Source of the DNA: Gordonia gummivorans
Lineage (GTDB): Bacteria > Actinomycetota > Actinomycetes > Mycobacteriales > Mycobacteriaceae
Direction: 5' to 3'
Length of the DNA: 64,000 nucleotides
NCBI RefSeq assembly: GCF_022513585.1
Contig: NZ_JAKWBF010000029.1
Location: 1 to 64,000, forward strand
Below the pieces are notes generated by a model. It was not told where the DNA came from, searched no databases, and saw nothing but the letters and a program-made list of their open reading frames with translations. The position numbers were made by a program, and so were the translations under genes. This document shows, in pieces, positions 25,367 to 36,643 of this stretch. Position 1 is the stretch's first letter, and each line of letters begins with the position of its first letter.

Positions 25367-26320
25367 ATGACTTACCAACCACCGACGGGTGGCTGGAACA
25401 ATCCAGCCGGCGGTCCGGTTCCAGGTCAGCCGTACGGGCAGCCTGGCGGGTACCCGGGCCAGCAGGGCTACCCCGGGCAGCAGCCCGGCGCCGGCTTCCC
25501 CGGTCAGCCGATGGGCGGTGGCTATCCGCCGCAGCCGCGTGCGCCCCGTCCGGTGATCGTCGAACGTTTCCTCGCCGGGCCGGCGAACAAGCAGCTGTAC
25601 ACCATTTTCGGTGGAGTTCTCGCGTTTCTCGGTGTCCTGCTGGTGATCTTCAGCTGCCTGTCGTGGGCGACCGCGAGCGACGAGAGCAGCGCGGGGAGTT
25701 ACAGCGTCTCCACCAGTGCCAGCATCACCGGACTGGGTTCGGTGTCGCTGGATGTCGACGCGGATGGCGTGGACACGGACAACGACAGGGTCAAGGACCA
25801 GGAAAAGGAGATCGAGAAGGAGACCTCGACTCCCGGCGTGTGGACTCTGATCTTCGGCATCCTGCTCATCGCGTCGGCTGTGGTGTTCTTCTTCCCGAAG
25901 ATCACCCAGTGGGGTGTGGTGGCCGCCGTGCTGATCGGCTTCGCGCTGATGGTGATGGCGTCGGTCTTCTTCGCCGACCCGGTGTCGGCGGTGGCCGACA
26001 GTGACGTCGAGGGGAACACCGACGACTGGGGCGCCGGCTACGGACTGTGGATCGTCTTCTTCGCTGCACTGATCGCGTTCTTCGTGGCCGTCGCCGCCTT
26101 GGTGATGCTGTTGCTGCCGCAGAAGCCGAAGCCGACCGCGTATGGTGGCTGGCCGCAACAGGGCGGATATCAGCCAGGTGGATACGCGGCCGGCGGATAC
26201 CAGAACGGCGGAATGCCCCAGACCGGTTACCCGACCGGAGGTCAGGGCTACGGCGGATACGGGAACCAGCCCGGCGGGTACAACCAGTACCCCGGCCAGA
26301 ATCAGTGGCCGTCGCAATAG
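25367..26320 (+). CDS. Membrane protein with Tyr/Gly/Pro/Gln-rich termini
   Basis: 317 residues. Residues 1-60 are low complexity, with PGQPYGQPGGYPGQQ-type repeats, and the last 60 have YGGY/GGYQ repeats ending in 'QNQWPSQ'. Between them are four hydrophobic helices (about 72-97, 162-180, 185-206 and 222-250) and an acidic, Ser/Asp-rich outside loop of about 60 residues. The pattern resembles actinobacterial proteins with disordered GYPQ tails, near division or envelope machinery in some species. Function is unknown. The start has AAGGGG eight bases before the ATG. It stands alone, diverging from the hotdog gene. Confidence 0.7.
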   Translation: MTYQPPTGGWNNPAGGPVPGQPYGQPGGYPGQQGYPGQQPGAGFPGQPMGGGYPPQPRAPRPVIVERFLAGPANKQLYTIFGGVLAFLGVLLVIFSCLSWATASDESSAGSYSVSTSASITGLGSVSLDVDADGVDTDNDRVKDQEKEIEKETSTPGVWTLIFGILLIASAVVFFFPKITQWGVVAAVLIGFALMVMASVFFADPVSAVADSDVEGNTDDWGAGYGLWIVFFAALIAFFVAVAALVMLLLPQKPKPTAYGGWPQQGGYQPGGYAAGGYQNGGMPQTGYPTGGQGYGGYGNQPGGYNQYPGQNQWPSQ

Positions 26321-26407
26321 GCCTCGGTAGCGGTGACTTCGGGCTGCCAGGTCGGCAATCCTCTGCTTTCTGCGGTCGTCGTCGGATCGACGGTGCTTCT
26401 GCCGGGG

Positions 26408-26554
26408 CCAGATCGCCGGGCCTATCGACATGGTGTCCGAAGCGGTCGTCCTGAGGTGCCTCCGAGGGAAATCTGCCCTCGGTGGCCTCTGACGGAGACC
26501 GTTTCGGACGGCCGCACACTTCCCGCCTCTATGATCGTCGGCAACGCCGACGGA
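26408..26554. repeat. Module B repeat, copy 2 (nested hairpins)
   Basis: Gap-free match to 11861-12007. Its outer arms GTCCGAAGCGGTC (26435-26447) and GACCGTTTCGGAC (26497-26509) pair 12 of 13, the inner CGAGGG/CCCTCG stem is kept, and GTCGGC-AAC-GCCGAC closes it. Base changes between copies preserve the stems (one as a G-U pair), so the fold may be under selection. Confidence 0.75.
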
Positions 26555-26572
26555 GGGGCCGTCCGTGGCCAT

Positions 26573-26681
26573 CCCACCAAAAGTAGGGGAAGAAGTTTCT
26601 TCCGCGAGGTTCGGAGTCGTCCCCTGGAAAATTGGCGGGGAAGACACCAAGCCTCGGGGACGAGTTACTTCCCCTACTTTC
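26573..26681. repeat. Module A repeat, copy 2 (MITE-like)
   Basis: Gap-free match to 11714-11822, same orientation, but here it follows module B instead of preceding it. The ends are perfect 12-base terminal inverted repeats, AAAGTAGGGGAA (26580-26591) and TTCCCCTACTTT (26669-26680). No coding capacity. No target-site duplication is obvious at the borders. Confidence 0.75.
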
Positions 26682-27169
26682 AGTGGCCCGATCTGGCCGA
26701 CGGCCGACGGCGGCGCTTGCGCACCTGGTCAACGGCGCTACCACGTTCGGCGGAACGCGGTGGGCAACAGCGACCCACGGGGCCGGTTCGGGTCCGGACC
26801 GGTTGTCCCAGATGACACCACTGAGCCCGCAGATGCGTATATCTGCGTATCGACGCTCATCGGTGTCATCTGTGGCAGCAATCTGTTCCGAACCGCCACT
26901 GCGACAGGGACCTCATTTCTGATCAGAGACCTTCGGGCTGCCGGTCTTTGACCGCAGGTGAGGTCTCTGTGGTGGCTGTGATGGCGGCCGCTTCGCCGAC
27001 CGGCCAAGGATCGGTCGGCGTGTCGCGATGTCAGAAACCGCGTGTCTGGCCAGAAACCCGACGCGCACCAGCGGTTTCCGGCCACACCTGAGGTTTCTGA
27101 CGGCAGGTGCGGTTTCTGTGGCGAGGCCACGCTCTTCGGCTTGAGCAAGTCACGCTGTACGGCCGGTGA
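26682..27169. other. Structure-rich intergenic region, no gene
   Basis: Contains a string of inverted repeats: AGATGACACC/GGTGTCATCT (26810-26819 and 26862-26871) with an inner GCAGAT/ATCTGC stem; CAGAGACC/GGTCTCTG (26924-26931 and 26962-26969); and TCAGAAACC/GGTTTCTGA (27031-27039 and 27092-27100) with an inner 10-of-11 stem. GTGGC-GAG-GCCAC at 27118-27130 is about 40 bases past the sdhB stop and might end that transcript. Open frames here look spurious. Confidence 0.6.
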
Positions 27170-27919
27170 TCAATTCGGCTTGCGGCGGAAGCCGAATCGC
27201 ATCGCCTCCCGGTTGACGCCGGCGATGGCGTCGAGCGGAATCCCGGCCGGGCACACCGTCGCGCATTCACCGTAGGTCGAGCACGGCCCGAAGTCGTGTT
27301 CCATCTGCCCGGTGATCGCCTTGGCCCGACGGCCGCGTTCCTGCTTGCTCTGCGTCAGCGCGGCCAGGTGCAGGAGTTTCGCGCCGGCGAACAGGTGCGC
27401 CGCACCGTTGGGACAGGCCGCCACGCAGGCGCCGCAGCCGATGCACGCGGCATAGTCGAGGGCCGCTTCGCTGGTGTCGTGCGGCACGAGTTGGGCGTCT
27501 GCATCGGTGGCCTGGCCGGCATTCACCGCGACATGTCCACCTGCTTCGATGACGCGGTCGAGCGCGGAACGGTCGACGACGAGGTCGCGCACCACCGGAA
27601 AGGACTTGGCGCGCAGCGGTTCCAGTTTGAGCTCGGTGATGGCGCCGAAGTGTCGCAGATGCTGACGGCACGACGGCGTGTTGGGGGTGGGGCCGTGCGG
27701 CCGGTCGTTGACCATCATCCCGCACGATCCGCACACGCCTTCGCGACAGTCCGAATCGAAGGCGACGGGTTCCTCGCCACGGGCCACCAGGTGGTCGTTG
27801 AGTCGGTCGAGGACGTCGAGCAAGGACATCTCGGGAGTGGCGTCGTCGAGGGTGTAGGTCTCGAAATGCCCTGCGGCATCGGCGTTCTCTTGTCGCCAGG
27901 TTTTGATCGTCAGTTTCAT
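27170..27919 (-). CDS. sdhB: Succinate dehydrogenase iron-sulfur subunit (Sdh1 type)
   Basis: 249 residues starting at MKLTIKTWRQEN; a longer frame running back into sdhA is discarded. The N-terminal [2Fe-2S] domain has 'CREGVCGSCGMMVND'. The C-terminal part carries the 4Fe-4S/3Fe-4S cysteines in 'CIGCGACVAACPNGAAH' and 'CSTYGECATVCPAGI'. It passes electrons from the flavoprotein to the membrane anchor. Length matches the mycobacterial Sdh1 subunit (Rv0247c, about 248) rather than canonical Sdh2. The start is 10 bases after the sdhA stop, with a GAGGTGG ribosome binding site. Confidence 0.93.
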   Translation of the reverse strand: MKLTIKTWRQENADAAGHFETYTLDDATPEMSLLDVLDRLNDHLVARGEEPVAFDSDCREGVCGSCGMMVNDRPHGPTPNTPSCRQHLRHFGAITELKLEPLRAKSFPVVRDLVVDRSALDRVIEAGGHVAVNAGQATDADAQLVPHDTSEAALDYAACIGCGACVAACPNGAAHLFAGAKLLHLAALTQSKQERGRRAKAITGQMEHDFGPCSTYGECATVCPAGIPLDAIAGVNREAMRFGFRRKPN

Positions 27920-27929
27920 CGGTGCCACC

Positions 27930-29879
27930 TCACTGGTAGTTCCGGGTCTGCAGGCCGACGGCGGGGAAGGAGAGTGGTTCGTCGTGGCGGATCTGCGCGC
28001 CGTCGTCGGTGGTCTCCCAGGCCGACACGAAACACCAGTTCTCGTCGTCGCGCATCGCCTCACCGTCGGCCGTCTGATGGTCGGTGCGGAAGTGCGCGCC
28101 ACACGACTCGTCGCGGTCGAGGGCGTCGACGCACATCAGTTCGGCGAGTTCGAGGAAGTCGGCGACCCGGCCGGCGCGCTCGAGTTCCTGATTGAACTCC
28201 CGGCCACCGCCCGTGACGCGCAGGTTCGACCAGAATTCGTCACGCAGGGAACGGATCTCGTCGATCGCCGTGCTCAGCGACTCGACGCTGCGCGACACCC
28301 CGCACCCGCGGTACAAGATGGCGCCGAGGCGGCGGTGGAAACGGTCGGGGCCCTCGGTGCCGCCGATCGAGGTGAGCGCATCGACGCGGGCGGCGACCGA
28401 CGCGGCAGCAGCTTGCACAGCGTCGTCGTCCTGTGCCAGTGGTGGGGTGTTCAACAGCGGCGCAAGGTAATTCGGGATCGAGTAGGGGAGCGTGAACCAG
28501 CCGTCGACGCAGGCCGACAGGAGCGAGTTGGCACCGAGACGGTTGGCGCCGTGGTAGCCCCAGCCGACCTCGCCGCCCACGAAAAGGCCTGGTACAGAGG
28601 TCATCTGGTCGAAGTCCGACCACAGTCCGCCCATGGTGAAATGCGCCGCAGGGGCGATCCGCATCGGCACCTCGTACGGATTCTCACCGGTGGCGTCGTG
28701 ATACATCGAGAAGAGATTGCCGTACCGCTCGGCGATGGTCGATTTGCCGAGTCGGGCGAGCGCATCCCGGAAATCCAGGTAGACGCTGTTGCGCAGCGGG
28801 CCGACCCCGTGGCCGGATTCGATCTGCTCGCGGGCCGCCCGGGAGGCCACGTCGCGCGGGGTGAGGTTGCCGAAGGTCGGGTATTTGCGTTCGAGGTAGT
28901 AGTCGCGTTCGGCGTCGGGGATGTCGTTCGGCGGGCGATCGTCGTGCTGCTTGCGCGGCACCCAGATCCGTCCGTCGTTGCGCAGCGACTCGCTCATCAG
29001 CGTGGTCTTCGACTGCCATTCGGCACTCACCGGCAGGGCGGTCGGATGGAACTGGATGAACGACGGCGACGCGAGCAGCGCCCCGCGGCGATGTGCGCGC
29101 CACGACGCGGTCGCGTTGCAGTTGCGCGCCAGCGTCGACTGGAAGTACACGGTGCCGTAGCCGCCGGTGGCCAGCACCACCGCGTGGGCGGTCTGCGCGC
29201 TGATCTCTCCGGTCACCAGGTCGCGGGTGATGATGCCCTGAGCGCGGCCGTCGGCGACGATGAGGTCGAGCATCTCCTGGCGGGTGTGCAGCGTGACCGT
29301 GCCGGCCGCGACCTGGCGGAGCAGGGCCTGCGACGCGGCAACTTGCAACTGCTGACCAGTCTGCCCACGCGTGTAGTAAGTGCGCGACACCTGCACGCCG
29401 CCGAAACTCCGAGTGGCCAGGCTGCCCCCGTACTCGCGGGCGAACGGGGCGCCGATCGCGTTGAGATGATCGATCACGCGGATCGATTCCTCGGCGAGCC
29501 GGAACGCGTCGGCCTCGCGGGAGCGGAAGTCGCCGCCCTTCACGGTGTCGACGACGAAGCGGTGGATCGAGTCGTTGTCGACCTTGCGAGCCCGCGCAGC
29601 GTTGATGCCGCCCTGCGCGGCGACGCTGTGCGCGCGGCGCGGGGCGTCGTGGAAGGTGAAGGACGAGACGTTGTAGCCGAGCTCCCCCAGCGCGGCCGCG
29701 CAACCGGCGCCGGCCAGTCCGGTGCCGACGACGATGATCCGGAACTTGTGCCGGTTGAGCGGGCCGACGAGTTTGTATTCGTCGCGGCGACGTTGCCAGG
29801 CGTCGGCGGGGTCGCAGTCGGGCACGCCGGAGGACAGGTCCGATCCGACGGTGCGCAGCGTGCCCAGGTCGATCGTCAT
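27930..29879 (-). CDS. sdhA: Succinate dehydrogenase flavoprotein subunit (Sdh1 type)
   Basis: 649 residues. FAD motif 'IIVVGTGLAGAGCAAALGELGY', the flavin-linking His in 'RRAHSVAAQGGINAA', and active-site stretches 'SFIQFHPTALPV' and 'HFTMGGLWSDF' are all visible. It oxidises succinate to fumarate at the cytoplasmic face and hands electrons to SdhB. Similar in length to mycobacterial SdhA1. Its ATG overlaps the sdhC stop by one base (TGATG) and sdhB follows closely, so the order C-A-B is one operon. Confidence 0.95.
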   Translation of the reverse strand: MTIDLGTLRTVGSDLSSGVPDCDPADAWQRRRDEYKLVGPLNRHKFRIIVVGTGLAGAGCAAALGELGYNVSSFTFHDAPRRAHSVAAQGGINAARARKVDNDSIHRFVVDTVKGGDFRSREADAFRLAEESIRVIDHLNAIGAPFAREYGGSLATRSFGGVQVSRTYYTRGQTGQQLQVAASQALLRQVAAGTVTLHTRQEMLDLIVADGRAQGIITRDLVTGEISAQTAHAVVLATGGYGTVYFQSTLARNCNATASWRAHRRGALLASPSFIQFHPTALPVSAEWQSKTTLMSESLRNDGRIWVPRKQHDDRPPNDIPDAERDYYLERKYPTFGNLTPRDVASRAAREQIESGHGVGPLRNSVYLDFRDALARLGKSTIAERYGNLFSMYHDATGENPYEVPMRIAPAAHFTMGGLWSDFDQMTSVPGLFVGGEVGWGYHGANRLGANSLLSACVDGWFTLPYSIPNYLAPLLNTPPLAQDDDAVQAAAASVAARVDALTSIGGTEGPDRFHRRLGAILYRGCGVSRSVESLSTAIDEIRSLRDEFWSNLRVTGGGREFNQELERAGRVADFLELAELMCVDALDRDESCGAHFRTDHQTADGEAMRDDENWCFVSAWETTDDGAQIRHDEPLSFPAVGLQTRNYQ

Positions 29880-30646
29880 CAGCTCACCACCCCGGTGAGC
29901 ACCGCGAGCGGGATGGTGATGTTGCCGATCGAGACCGCTGCGGCGAGGAGCAGGGCGATCGCGGCCCCGACCTGCCGGACCCGTTTGCCGGTGGCGCCCA
30001 GATCGTTGACGACGCTCCAGAGACCGTGGACGAGGTGCAGGCCGAGCAGCGCCATCGCGACGATGTAGAAGAGCGCAACCGGCCAGCGCTGAAGGCTTTC
30101 CACCAGGTTGTGATAGGCGTACGACTGCTGCTCGGTGGTCGAGATGAAGTCGTCGCTCGCTGCCGGTTTGGTGCCGGTCGTCAGGTCGAGGATGTGGAAG
30201 ACGATGAACGCGAACAGCACCAGCCCCGTGTAGGGCATCAGCGTCGCGGGCAGTCGTTTCCAGCTCATGCCCTTGCGTCGAAACCGGCCCTTGGCCTTAT
30301 GCGACCGGCCGATCAGCATGAATGACGCCCCGATGTGTGCGACCAGGCAGGCGAGCAGCACCAACCGGAAGATCCACAGGGCGCCCTCGTAGGGGAGCAG
30401 CGGTTCGAGCAGGGTGCGCAACCAGTGGGCGTAGGCGTCGAAATGGTCGGCGCCGGTGTAGACCTTGAGATTCCCGATCATGTGGACCAGCACGAACAGG
30501 GCGAACACCGTACCGGTGAGCGCCATCGTGACCTTCAGCGTCACGTTGCTCGGTCGGGGCGGGCGCGAGGTCGGCAATGCGCTGGTCGTGCGCGGTTCGG
30601 GAATGGGTGCGTCAGCGTCGGAGTGCGGTCCGATGAGCGTGCTCAT
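29879..30646 (-). CDS. sdhC: Succinate dehydrogenase membrane anchor, cytochrome b558-type
   Basis: 255 residues from ATG 30646 (GGAAGG seven bases before it). After a Pro-rich N-terminal tail of about 40 residues there are five membrane helices. Histidines sit at heme-ligand positions: VHMIGN in helix 1, AHIG in helix 2, FHILD in helix 3 and LHLVHG in helix 4. This single five-helix anchor marks the type B (di-heme) succinate dehydrogenases such as mycobacterial Sdh1 and explains why there is no sdhD gene. The upstream open frame extending to 31120 has no support. Confidence 0.9.
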   Translation of the reverse strand: MSTLIGPHSDADAPIPEPRTTSALPTSRPPRPSNVTLKVTMALTGTVFALFVLVHMIGNLKVYTGADHFDAYAHWLRTLLEPLLPYEGALWIFRLVLLACLVAHIGASFMLIGRSHKAKGRFRRKGMSWKRLPATLMPYTGLVLFAFIVFHILDLTTGTKPAASDDFISTTEQQSYAYHNLVESLQRWPVALFYIVAMALLGLHLVHGLWSVVNDLGATGKRVRQVGAAIALLLAAAVSIGNITIPLAVLTGVVS

Positions 30647-31208
30647 GCCAGGCCTTCCGGTCGGCTCGGGGCTGGCGAGCCACGTCTCGGTTCCCTGATC
30701 AGAGCGTATTGGGTTCGGTACGGGCCTGCCGGGTGATCGATGGATCGGTCCGGCGTCGGATGTCTGTACCTGGGAGGCGAGCCAGGTGCACTGTGCAGTT
30801 GGCGGGGCTGTGGCGTACAGATTTCCGCAGGTGGGGCGGTCCCGACCACGGATTTGAATACCGACCCCGACCTGGTGCATACTTGTCGGGTTGCCTTCAC
30901 CGGCGGACGCAGGATTTTCTGCGGACTGAAGCATTTCGGTGCGCCAGTGAGGTGAATGACTCCCAGGCCCGGGAAACGGGGACTGGGCGTGTAACGCATG
31001 CGCCGAATCCGGTTCATGGTCACGACACGCCCGACCGCGGGTGCCGGAGCGAAACGGCTCGTACCAGCTACGAGCCAAACGTACAACGACAGATGAACAG
31101 CGTCGATTGCCGAATCTCACACGGTGGTCATGTGCTCAGCCGGCGAGAGGCCGTCCCTGGTCACGCGGTGTTTGTCTGTCGAGAACAACTGACGGAAGAG
31201 GACACAGC
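30647..31208. other. Divergent intergenic region between sdhC and rpsJ
   Basis: About 560 bases, no credible gene. It must hold promoters for sdhCAB (minus) and the S10 operon (plus). The best plus-strand candidate is TTGAAT at 30854-30859 and CATACT at 30878-30883 with an 18-base spacer. That would leave an rpsJ leader of about 320 bases, long enough for control by a ribosomal protein (L4 or other); no leader fold was worked out. Confidence in the hexamers is low. Confidence 0.35.
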
Positions 31209-31514
31209 GTGGCGGGACAGAAGATCCGCATCAGGCTCAAGGCCTACGACCACGAGGCGATCGACGCTTCGGCGCGCAAGATCGTGGAGACCGTGACCCG
31301 TACGGGTGCACGCGTCGTCGGCCCGGTGCCGTTGCCCACCGAGAAGAACGTGTACTGCGTCATCCGTTCGCCGCACAAGTACAAGGACAGCCGCGAACAT
31401 TTCGAGATGCGCACCCACAAGCGACTCATCGACATCCTCGACCCGACGCCGAAGACGGTCGACGCGCTGATGCGCATCGACCTGCCGGCCAGCGTCGACG
31501 TCAACATCCAGTAG
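31209..31514 (+). CDS. rpsJ: 30S ribosomal protein S10
   Basis: 101 residues from GTG 31209: '[43 protein letters not shown]', a standard actinobacterial S10. It is part of the 30S head and, in other bacteria, also works as NusE in antitermination. First gene of the S10 operon; weak GAGG ribosome binding site. The longer in-frame extension to 31041 is rejected because S10 homologues begin at this point. Confidence 0.98.
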   Translation: MAGQKIRIRLKAYDHEAIDASARKIVETVTRTGARVVGPVPLPTEKNVYCVIRSPHKYKDSREHFEMRTHKRLIDILDPTPKTVDALMRIDLPASVDVNIQ

Positions 31515-31533
31515 GCGGGGGGCGAGAAGAATC

Positions 31534-32190
31534 ATGAGTAATCAAAGTGCGACCAAGGGCATTCTGGGCACCAAGCTCGGCATGACCCAGGTCTTCGACG
31601 AGAACAACCGCGTCGTTCCGGTGACTGTCATCCAGGCCGGCCCGAACGTGATCACCCAGCTCCGTACCGCCGACCGCGACGGCTACACCGCCGTGCAGCT
31701 GGCCTACGGTGCGATCGATCCGCGCAAGGTGACCAAGCCGGTCACCGGTCAGTACGCCAAGGCCGGTGTCACGCCACGCCGCCATCTGGCCGAGATCCGC
31801 GTCAACGATGTCAGCGAGTTCGAGGTCGGTCAGGAACTGACCGCCGAGGTCTTCGCCGAGGGTTCGCTGGTCGACGTGACCGGCACCTCCAAGGGCAAGG
31901 GTTTCGCCGGCCCCATGAAGCGTCACGGCTTCTCCGGTCTGGGCGCCAGCCACGGCGCGCACCGCGTGCACCGCGCACCGGGTTCCATCGGTGGCTGCGC
32001 CACCCCGGGACGCGTGTTCAAGGGCATGCGGATGGCCGGACGCATGGGTAACGACAAGGTGACCACGCAGAACCTCACCGTCCACAAGGTGGACGCCGAG
32101 GCCGGCCTGCTGCTGATCAAGGGAGCCATCCCGGGTCGCAAGGGCGGCGTCGTGGTGGTTCGCGACGCAGTGAAGGGAGCCGGTAAATGA
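31534..32190 (+). CDS. rplC: 50S ribosomal protein L3
   Basis: 218 residues. '[34 protein letters not shown]' and the extended loop '[25 protein letters not shown]' reaching towards the peptidyl transferase centre are typical of L3. The stop overlaps the rplD start (ATGA), so their translation is coupled. Second gene of the S10 operon, in the conserved order S10-L3-L4. Confidence 0.98.
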   Translation: MSNQSATKGILGTKLGMTQVFDENNRVVPVTVIQAGPNVITQLRTADRDGYTAVQLAYGAIDPRKVTKPVTGQYAKAGVTPRRHLAEIRVNDVSEFEVGQELTAEVFAEGSLVDVTGTSKGKGFAGPMKRHGFSGLGASHGAHRVHRAPGSIGGCATPGRVFKGMRMAGRMGNDKVTTQNLTVHKVDAEAGLLLIKGAIPGRKGGVVVVRDAVKGAGK

Positions 32191-32846
32191 GTACCGCAAC
32201 CAAGCTGACGCTGGACGTCAAAACTGCCGACGGCAAGACCAACGGAACCGTTGACCTGCCCGCCGAGCTGTTCGACGTCACGGCCAACATCGCGCTGATG
32301 CATCAGGTCGTGGTGGCCCAGCAGGCCGCCGCGCGCCAGGGCACGCACGCCACCAAGACCCGCGGCGAGGTCCGCGGCGGTGGAGCCAAGCCGTACCGGC
32401 AGAAGGGCACCGGCCGCGCCCGCCAGGGTTCGACCCGCGCACCTCAGTTCGCCGGTGGTGGCACCGTCCACGGCCCGCAGCCGCGTGACTACAGCCAGCG
32501 CACCCCCAAGAAGATGAAGGCGGCCGCCCTGCGCGGCGCGCTGAGCGATCGCGCCCGCAACGAGCGCATCCACGTGATCACCGAACTGGTCTCCGGGCAG
32601 GTCCCGTCGACCAAGACGGCACGTCTGTTCCTGGAGAGCCTGTCGGATCGCCGCAAGTTCCTGGTCGTGCTCGGCCGTGAGGACCTGACGGCGTGGAAGA
32701 GCGTGGCCAACCTGGGCAACGTGCTGCCGATCGCGCCGGATCAGCTCAACACCTACGACGTCCTCGACTCGGACGAAGTGGTGTTCAGCGTGGAGACGCT
32801 CAACGCGTTCATCGCCGCCAACACCGCGACTGAGAAGGAGGCGTGA
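32187..32846 (+). CDS. rplD: 50S ribosomal protein L4
   Basis: 219 residues. The long internal loop rich in Arg/Lys/Gly ('[33 protein letters not shown]') lines the exit tunnel and identifies L4. In enterobacteria L4 also represses its own operon; whether this holds here is unknown. A four-base overlap with rplC. The sequence ends in an AAGGAGG that serves rplW. Confidence 0.98.
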   Translation: MSTATKLTLDVKTADGKTNGTVDLPAELFDVTANIALMHQVVVAQQAAARQGTHATKTRGEVRGGGAKPYRQKGTGRARQGSTRAPQFAGGGTVHGPQPRDYSQRTPKKMKAAALRGALSDRARNERIHVITELVSGQVPSTKTARLFLESLSDRRKFLVVLGREDLTAWKSVANLGNVLPIAPDQLNTYDVLDSDEVVFSVETLNAFIAANTATEKEA

Positions 32847-32848
32847 GC

Positions 32849-33154
32849 ATGGCTACCCAGGCTGACCCCCGTGACATCGTTCTGGCGCCGGTGATCTCCG
32901 AGAAGTCCTACGGACTCATGGAAGATCAGGTGTACACCTTCGTGGTGCACCCGGACTCCAACAAGACGCAGATCAAGATCGCCATCGAGCAGATCTTCGG
33001 CGTCGAGGTTGCCAGCGTCAACACCGCGAACCGGCAGGGCAAGCGCAAGCGGACCCGCTCTGGCTACGGCCAGCGCAAGTCCACCAAGCGCGCTTTCGTG
33101 ACGCTCACCGAAGACAGCAAGCCCATCGAGATCTTCGGAGGCTCGGTCAGCTGA
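32849..33154 (+). CDS. rplW: 50S ribosomal protein L23
   Basis: 101 residues: '[54 protein letters not shown]', the standard L23 that sits at the tunnel exit and docks trigger factor and SRP. I choose ATG 32849 rather than the GTG two codons earlier because AAGGAGG inside the rplD end is eight bases before it, an ideal spacing. Confidence 0.98.
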   Translation: MATQADPRDIVLAPVISEKSYGLMEDQVYTFVVHPDSNKTQIKIAIEQIFGVEVASVNTANRQGKRKRTRSGYGQRKSTKRAFVTLTEDSKPIEIFGGSVS

Positions 33155-33184
33155 CCGGGACCTCGAGAGAAGGACTGAGAACTC

Positions 33185-34021
<837 letters not shown>

Positions 34022-34041
34022 GCACAGGAGGGAGTTAGAGA

Positions 34042-34322
34042 ATGCCACGCAGCCTCAAGAAGGGCCCGTTCGTCGACGACCACCTGCTTGCCAAGGTCGA
34101 CGCACAGAACGAAAAGGGCACCAAGCAGGTCATCAAGACCTGGTCGCGCCGTTCGACCATCATCCCCGATTTCATCGGTCACACCTTCGCCGTCCACGAC
34201 GGTCGCAAGCATGTCCCGGTGTTCATCTCGGACAACATGGTCGGGCACAAGCTGGGCGAGTTCGCCCCCACCCGCACCTTCAAGGGTCACATCAAGGATG
34301 ACCGGAAAGCGAAGCGCCGCTG

Positions 34323-34323
<1 letters not shown>
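34042..34323 (+). CDS. rpsS: 30S ribosomal protein S19
   Basis: 93 residues: '[18 protein letters not shown]', '[51 protein letters not shown]'. Standard S19, part of the 30S head next to S13. The gene follows a good GGAGGG ribosome binding site and its stop overlaps the rplV start by one base. Confidence 0.99.
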
Positions 34324-35542
<1,219 letters not shown>

Positions 35543-35545
35543 TTC

Positions 35546-35962
35546 ATGCTGATCCCACGGCGGGTCAAGCACCGCAAGCAGCATCACCCGAGCCTGAAGG
35601 GTCAGGCCAAGGGCGGCACCAAGGTGACGTTCGGTGATTTCGGCATCCAGGCTCTGGAGAGTGCCTACATCACCAACCGGCAGATCGAGTCCGCTCGTAT
35701 CGCCATCAACCGGCACATCAAGCGTGGCGGCAAGGTGTGGATCAACATCTTCCCGGACCGTCCGCTGACCAAGAAGCCGGCCGAAACCCGCATGGGTTCG
35801 GGTAAGGGTTCGCCCGAATGGTGGGTCGCCCCGGTCAAGCCGGGTCGCGTGCTGTTCGAGATGACCTACCCCGATGAGCACACCGCTCGCGAGGCCCTGC
35901 GCCGCGCGCAACACAAGCTGCCCATCAAGACCCGGATCGTGACCAGAGAGGAGCAGTTCTGA
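35546..35962 (+). CDS. rplP: 50S ribosomal protein L16
   Basis: 138 residues: '[19 protein letters not shown]', '[64 protein letters not shown]'. Standard L16, which helps place the A-site tRNA. Starts three bases after rpsC and its TGA overlaps the rpmC ATG. Confidence 0.99.
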   Translation: MLIPRRVKHRKQHHPSLKGQAKGGTKVTFGDFGIQALESAYITNRQIESARIAINRHIKRGGKVWINIFPDRPLTKKPAETRMGSGKGSPEWWVAPVKPGRVLFEMTYPDEHTAREALRRAQHKLPIKTRIVTREEQF

Positions 35963-36195
35963 TGGCACTCGGAGTTGCTGCGAACGAGCTGCGTGAGCTC
36001 AACGACGCCGATCTGGTCGACCGCTTGAAAGAGTCGAAGGAAGAACTGTTCAACCTTCGGTTCCAGATGGCCACCGGCCAGCTCGACAACAACCGTCGTC
36101 TGCGGACCGTGCGTCGCGAGATCGCGCGCATCTACACCGTGATGCGTGAGCGTGAGCTGGGCCTGGCGTCGGGACCGGATGGTGATGACGCATGA
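35962..36195 (+). CDS. rpmC: 50S ribosomal protein L29
   Basis: 77 residues; the two-helix L29 pattern '[61 protein letters not shown]' is complete. It lies beside L23 at the tunnel exit. Overlaps rplP by one base and rpsQ by four, so translation of the three is coupled. Confidence 0.98.
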   Translation: MALGVAANELRELNDADLVDRLKESKEELFNLRFQMATGQLDNNRRLRTVRREIARIYTVMRERELGLASGPDGDDA

Positions 36196-36482
36196 GTGAG
36201 GACCAGAAGGTGACCGAAACCCAGACTGAGGTGCGTAACAGCCGCAAGGAGCGGATCGGTTACGTCGTCAGTGACAAGATGCAGAAGACCATCGTGGTCG
36301 AGCTGGAAGATCGTACGCGCCACGCGCTGTACGGCAAGATCATCCGGACCACGTCCAAGGTCAAGGCCCACGACGAGAACGGCGATGCCGGCGTCGGTGA
36401 CCGCGTGCGGATCATGGAGACCCGCCCGCTGTCGGCGACCAAGCACTGGCGTCTCGTCGAGGTGCTGGAGAAGGCCAAGTAA
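36192..36482 (+). CDS. rpsQ: 30S ribosomal protein S17
   Basis: 96 residues. After a charged N-terminal extension the S17 core '[79 protein letters not shown]' is intact. Last gene of the S10 operon; a strong hairpin follows within 25 bases. In most relatives the operon is soon followed by rplN; here it is not. Confidence 0.98.
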   Translation: MSEDQKVTETQTEVRNSRKERIGYVVSDKMQKTIVVELEDRTRHALYGKIIRTTSKVKAHDENGDAGVGDRVRIMETRPLSATKHWRLVEVLEKAK

Positions 36483-36504
36483 GGCTTTCTCTCAACGAGA
36501 TTGA

Positions 36505-36543
36505 TCGAACGGCCCGTTCCCCAAGGGGGAGTGGGCCGTTCGA
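36505..36543 (+). terminator. Hairpin terminator after the S10 operon
   Basis: An 11-pair perfect stem, TCGAACGGCCC at 36505-36515 with GGGCCGTTCGA at 36533-36543; the loop itself holds TCCCC/GGGGA, which can extend the pairing. There is no U-run after it, a common state in actinobacterial terminators. It begins 22 bases after the rpsQ stop. Confidence 0.8.
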
Positions 36544-36643
36544 CGTGTCGTGAGGCCGGCGTCGCGCTACTCCGCGTCTGAACTGCGGGTTTGGTCTCAT
36601 CGGAGGATTGACCGCCTCCATCGTCGATGCGAGGGTGGGCGCA

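Noticed and set aside
26565..27275. Several frames of 60-140 residues
   Set aside because: They overlap structured repeats, lack ribosome binding sites and show Arg/Thr-rich composition typical of chance frames.
27903..30068. 721-residue plus-strand frame over sdhA
   Set aside because: Antisense to a clear SdhA; no domain of its own.
30643..31120. N-terminal extension of the sdhC frame and frames in the rpsJ leader
   Set aside because: SdhC homologues begin close to the chosen ATG, which has a good ribosome binding site; the rest has no family feature.
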